Below are positions 29,682 through 32,410 of a DNA stretch of 32,410 bases, piece after piece. A program made the translations under genes and the position numbers. This DNA comes from Pseudomonadota bacterium (lineage in GTDB: Bacteria; Pseudomonadota; Gammaproteobacteria; Burkholderiales; Burkholderiaceae_C), in assembly GCA_029780695.1 (NCBI GenBank), contig JAKOYD010000145.1, positions 1 through 32,410 on the forward strand. The letters run 5' to 3'. A model generated the notes under the pieces. The model was given only the letters and a program-made list of their open reading frames with translations, was not told where the DNA came from and ran no database searches. Within the stretch, counting starts at the first letter, position 1, and every line of letters starts with the position of its first letter.

Positions 29682-31031
29682 TCACTCGAAGTTCGCGGGC
29701 GTGGTGTTGGCGGCCGCGGTGAGCTGCAGCTTCATGCCGGCTGCCAGCTTGGCGAACGCCGCCTTGCCGCCGGGCGACACCGGCACGTAGTCGCGCTGCT
29801 CGGCCAGCACTTCGCTCGGGTTGACCGGCTCGTTGGCGACGCGGAATTCGAAGTGCAGATGCGGGCCGGTGGCCCAGCCGGTCTGGCCCACGCGGCCGAC
29901 GGTTTCACCCTGCGCCACGTTGTCGCCCACCTTGACGTCGATCTCGGACAGGTGCGCGTACAGCGTGGAGTCCTGGTTGCGGTGCTTGATCTGGATCACG
30001 TTGCCGTAACCATGCTGCACGCCGGCAAAGGTGACCACGCCGTCACCGATGGTGCGCACCGGCGTGCCGGTGGGCGCGCCGTAGTCCACGCCCTTGTGGT
30101 CGCGCTGGTAGCCCAGGATCGGGTGCTTGCGCGAGCCGAAGCCGCTGGTGATGCGCGAGACTTCCATGGGCGAGAGCAGGTAGGCCTTGCGCAGGCTCTG
30201 GCCGTCGAAGTTGTAGTAGCCGCCCTTGTCGGCGCCGTCTTCCTTGAACCACAGGGCCTGGTGCACCTTGCCGCGGTTGACGAACTCGGCGCTCAGCACG
30301 CGGCCGGCGCGCACCGGCTGGCCATCGGCCTCCAGCGATTCGTAGACGATGGCGAAGCGGTCGCCCTTGTACAGCGCCTTGTGGAAGTCGACCTCGGAGT
30401 CGAACATGTCGGTCATCTGCTTGGTGACCGAATCGGGCACGTCGGCGGCATCGGTCGCGGCGAACAGCGAGCTGCGGATCACCCCGCTCACCAGGCGCTG
30501 CGTGGCCTGCAGCGGCGCGTCTTCCACATGCACGGAGAAGCCGTTGCCGGATTTCTCGACCACCAGGCGCTTGAAGGTGTCGGCGCCGGTGTCTTCAACC
30601 CAGTGGGTGCGCAGGCTCAGCAGGGCCTGGTGCTGGTCGGCCTCGGCCGTCACCGGGCGACCGGCGCGCTTGAACAGGGCCTCGCGCACGACGGCGTTGC
30701 TGCGCAGGAAGCGCGCGGCCGCCGGATCGGCGATGTTCAGGCGCCCGAGCAGGGCTTCAGGTGTGTCGGCGGAACGGGTGGTTTCGCTGCGGTAGAGGGT
30801 GAAGGTGAACTGGTCGAGCGCGTTGTCCTGCGCGGCCAGGGTGGCAGGCGTCACCGGAACGGACACCAGGCGCACCGGCTCGGTGGGGGCATCGGGCGCC
30901 AGGTTGGCGACGGCGTAGGCACCGCCCGCTCCGGTGAGCAGCAGGGTGGCGATGGCGGCGGTGATGCGATGGGGGTGGCGCTGGATGAAATCTGCGAGCG
31001 CGAGGCCGGAGGAAACCAGGTGTTGTTTCAC
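29682..31031 (-). CDS. M23-family (LytM) peptidoglycan endopeptidase, membrane anchored
   Basis: 449 residues. A short cytoplasmic start is followed by a single hydrophobic segment (about 20-45, ITAAIATLLLTGAGGAYAVA), then a roughly 250-residue periplasmic region resembling MepM/Csd3-type domains. The C-terminal LytM domain has zinc ligands in HKGVDYGAPTGTPV (His, Asp) and GPHLHFEFR (HxH), plus YGNVIQIKH and TLYAHLS. It cleaves peptide cross-links in the cell wall. The start is GTG at 31031, because the frame upstream is antisense to the tyrS 5' region. The ribosome site is poor. It is divergent from tyrS. Confidence 0.92.
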   Translation of the reverse strand: MKQHLVSSGLALADFIQRHPHRITAAIATLLLTGAGGAYAVANLAPDAPTEPVRLVSVPVTPATLAAQDNALDQFTFTLYRSETTRSADTPEALLGRLNIADPAAARFLRSNAVVREALFKRAGRPVTAEADQHQALLSLRTHWVEDTGADTFKRLVVEKSGNGFSVHVEDAPLQATQRLVSGVIRSSLFAATDAADVPDSVTKQMTDMFDSEVDFHKALYKGDRFAIVYESLEADGQPVRAGRVLSAEFVNRGKVHQALWFKEDGADKGGYYNFDGQSLRKAYLLSPMEVSRITSGFGSRKHPILGYQRDHKGVDYGAPTGTPVRTIGDGVVTFAGVQHGYGNVIQIKHRNQDSTLYAHLSEIDVKVGDNVAQGETVGRVGQTGWATGPHLHFEFRVANEPVNPSEVLAEQRDYVPVSPGGKAAFAKLAAGMKLQLTAAANTTPANFE

Positions 31032-31104
31032 GAGACTCGAACGGGTTGTACGGGGGTTGCAGGCACGGCCATCCAAGAAAAAGCATGGCCGCAGCGAACG
31101 GTGC

Positions 31105-31133
31105 CTGGCACCACAACGGCGAGCACCTAAAAT
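31105..31133 (+). promoter_or_regulatory. Predicted promoter of tyrS
   Basis: CTGGCA (31105-31110), a 17-bp spacer and TAAAAT (31128-31133), giving a leader of about 65 nt before the tyrS ATG. Confidence 0.5.
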
Positions 31134-31203
31134 GGGCTGCCTGCCGTGTAAACCTTTCGAGTATATAGACGTCAGCCGGCTCCTACAAGGCAACATCCAC
31201 ACC

Positions 31204-32410
31204 ATGTCTGCGCAATCTGTAACATCCCCCAGCCTGTCGGAAGGCGTGAAAAATGCCCTGGCGGTCTCGCTGCGCGGCGTCGAGGAACTGCTGCCCCAGG
31301 AGGACTGGGTCAGAAAACTCGCCCGGTCGGAAGCCAGCGGCCAGCCGCTGCGCATCAAGCTCGGCCTGGACCCGACCGCGCCGGACATCCACATCGGCCA
31401 CACCGTGGTGCTGAACAAGATGTGCCAGCTGCAGGACCTGGGGCACACGGTGATCTTCCTGATCGGCGACTTCACCACGCTGATCGGCGATCCGTCCGGG
31501 CGCAACAGCACGCGCCCGCCGCTGACGGCCGAGCAGATCCGCGCCAACGCCGAGACCTACAAGGCCCAGGCCTTCAAGGTGCTCGACCCCGAAAAAACCG
31601 AGCTGCGCTACAACAGCGAATGGAGCGACGCTCTGGGCGCGCGCGGCATGATCCAGCTGGCCGCCAGGTACACCGTGGCGCGGATGATGGAGCGCAACGA
31701 CTTCGCCGAGCGCTTTGCCGCCGGCACGCCGATCTCGGTGCACGAGTTCCTCTACCCCCTGATGCAGGGCTACGACTCGGTGGCACTGAAGGCCGACATC
31801 GAGTTGGGCGGCACCGACCAGAAGTTCAACCTGCTGATGGGCCGCCACCTGCAGCAGGAATACGGCCAGGAACCGCAGTGCATCCTGACCATGCCGCTGC
31901 TGGAAGGCACCGACGGCGTGGAGAAGATGTCCAAGTCCAAGAACAACTACATCGGCATCACGGAAGACGCCAACACCATGTTCGCCAAGGTGCTGTCGAT
32001 CTCCGACACGCTGATGTGGCGCTGGTACACGCTGCTGTCGTTCAGGTCGCTGGCCCAGATCGAGGCGCTGCAGGCCGAGGTCGCCGCTGGCCGCAACCCC
32101 AAGGACGCCAAGGTGATGCTGGCCAAGGAGATCACCGCGCGCTTCCACTCCGCCCAGGCGGCGGAGGCGGCCGAACAGGACTTCGTCAACCGCAGCCGCG
32201 GCGGCGTGCCCGATGTGATCCCGGAAGTCACCGTCGCCGCCGGCGAAGGCGGCGTGCTGGGCATCGGCTTGGTGCTCAAGCAGGCGGGCCTCGCACCTTC
32301 CACCAGCGAGGCCAACCGCCTGATCGACGGCGGCGGCGTCCGCGTGGATTCGGGTGTGGTCGGTGACAAAGGTCTCAAATTGAAAGCGGGTACTTACGTC
32401 GTTCAGGTAG
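31204..32410 (+). CDS. tyrS: Tyrosyl-tRNA synthetase (cut by the window end)
   Basis: 402 complete codons with no stop inside the window. By comparison with the family, about 8-10 residues are missing. It is a class I synthetase charging tRNA-Tyr. The HIGH motif is in DIHIGHTVVLNKM, FLIGDFTTLIGDPSGR is a catalytic-core block, ELGGTDQKFNLLMGR binds tyrosine, and the KMSKS loop is EKMSKSKNNYIGI. A C-terminal S4-type RNA-binding domain runs to the end (PSTSEANRLIDGGGVRVD). The motif spelling fits the TyrZ-like bacterial subgroup. ATG at 31204 was chosen as the first Met before conserved sequence. Confidence 0.96.
   Translation, partial: MSAQSVTSPSLSEGVKNALAVSLRGVEELLPQEDWVRKLARSEASGQPLRIKLGLDPTAPDIHIGHTVVLNKMCQLQDLGHTVIFLIGDFTTLIGDPSGRNSTRPPLTAEQIRANAETYKAQAFKVLDPEKTELRYNSEWSDALGARGMIQLAARYTVARMMERNDFAERFAAGTPISVHEFLYPLMQGYDSVALKADIELGGTDQKFNLLMGRHLQQEYGQEPQCILTMPLLEGTDGVEKMSKSKNNYIGITEDANTMFAKVLSISDTLMWRWYTLLSFRSLAQIEALQAEVAAGRNPKDAKVMLAKEITARFHSAQAAEAAEQDFVNRSRGGVPDVIPEVTVAAGEGGVLGIGLVLKQAGLAPSTSEANRLIDGGGVRVDSGVVGDKGLKLKAGTYVVQV

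Noticed and set aside
29853..31130. Plus-strand open frame (425 codons) opposite the M23 peptidase
   Set aside because: It is antisense to a protein with intact LytM zinc motifs and has no recognisable domain.

Overview
The window is chromosomal DNA of high GC content from a betaproteobacterium, most likely family Comamonadaceae (Acidovorax, Comamonas or Ottowia relatives). The evidence is a double-length UvrA, a Bug-type periplasmic binding protein, the order rplM-rpsI-bactofilin-erpA-M23 peptidase-tyrS, an SAH riboswitch before ahcY, and a dispersed ATAGCT/GCGCTT repeat that I recall from Comamonadaceae genomes. I saw no tRNA, rRNA or CRISPR array.

Layout. 1-200: the 3' end of an IS66-family element. 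249-2381 (minus): the acetate permease pair yjcH-actP. 2600-9088 (plus): a giant 2162-residue UvrA-like protein with four ATPase modules and several repeat elements read through in frame. 9201-10166 (plus): an orphan Bug binding protein. 10172-12554 (minus): a HAD phosphatase and an S41 lipoprotein protease. 12610-15479 (minus): a GT2 glycosyltransferase, a four-helix EamA/SMR-like protein and a large membrane protein. The last gene and most of the second are strikingly AT-rich. Together the three resemble a Gtr-type lipid-linked sugar transfer module. 15509-17134 (minus): prfC. 17231-20528 (plus): SAH riboswitch-ahcY-tlyA-metF, a methyl-cycle unit. 20675-22074 (plus): an OmpW-like protein and RlpA. 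22198-26350 (minus): paaABCDE (phenylacetyl-CoA epoxidase) behind a 28-bp palindromic operator. 26398-27366 (minus): rlmJ. 27457-29503 (plus): rplM-rpsI, a bactofilin and erpA. 29682-31031 (minus): an M23 endopeptidase. 31128-32410 (plus): tyrS, cut by the window end.

The genes are mostly housekeeping, and the unusual content is of two kinds. First, at least four unrelated families of short repeats are scattered through the window. Many copies lie inside genes and are translated in frame: two families plus a third palindrome in uvrA, and further copies in the HAD phosphatase, tlyA, rlmJ and the 5' end of paaD. Second, the prfC-side glycosylation module has a low-GC putative specificity gene beside GC-rich partners, as in exchangeable surface-polymer modification systems.

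All calls come from reading the sequence. No database search was run, so family names rest on recognised motifs and remembered family features.
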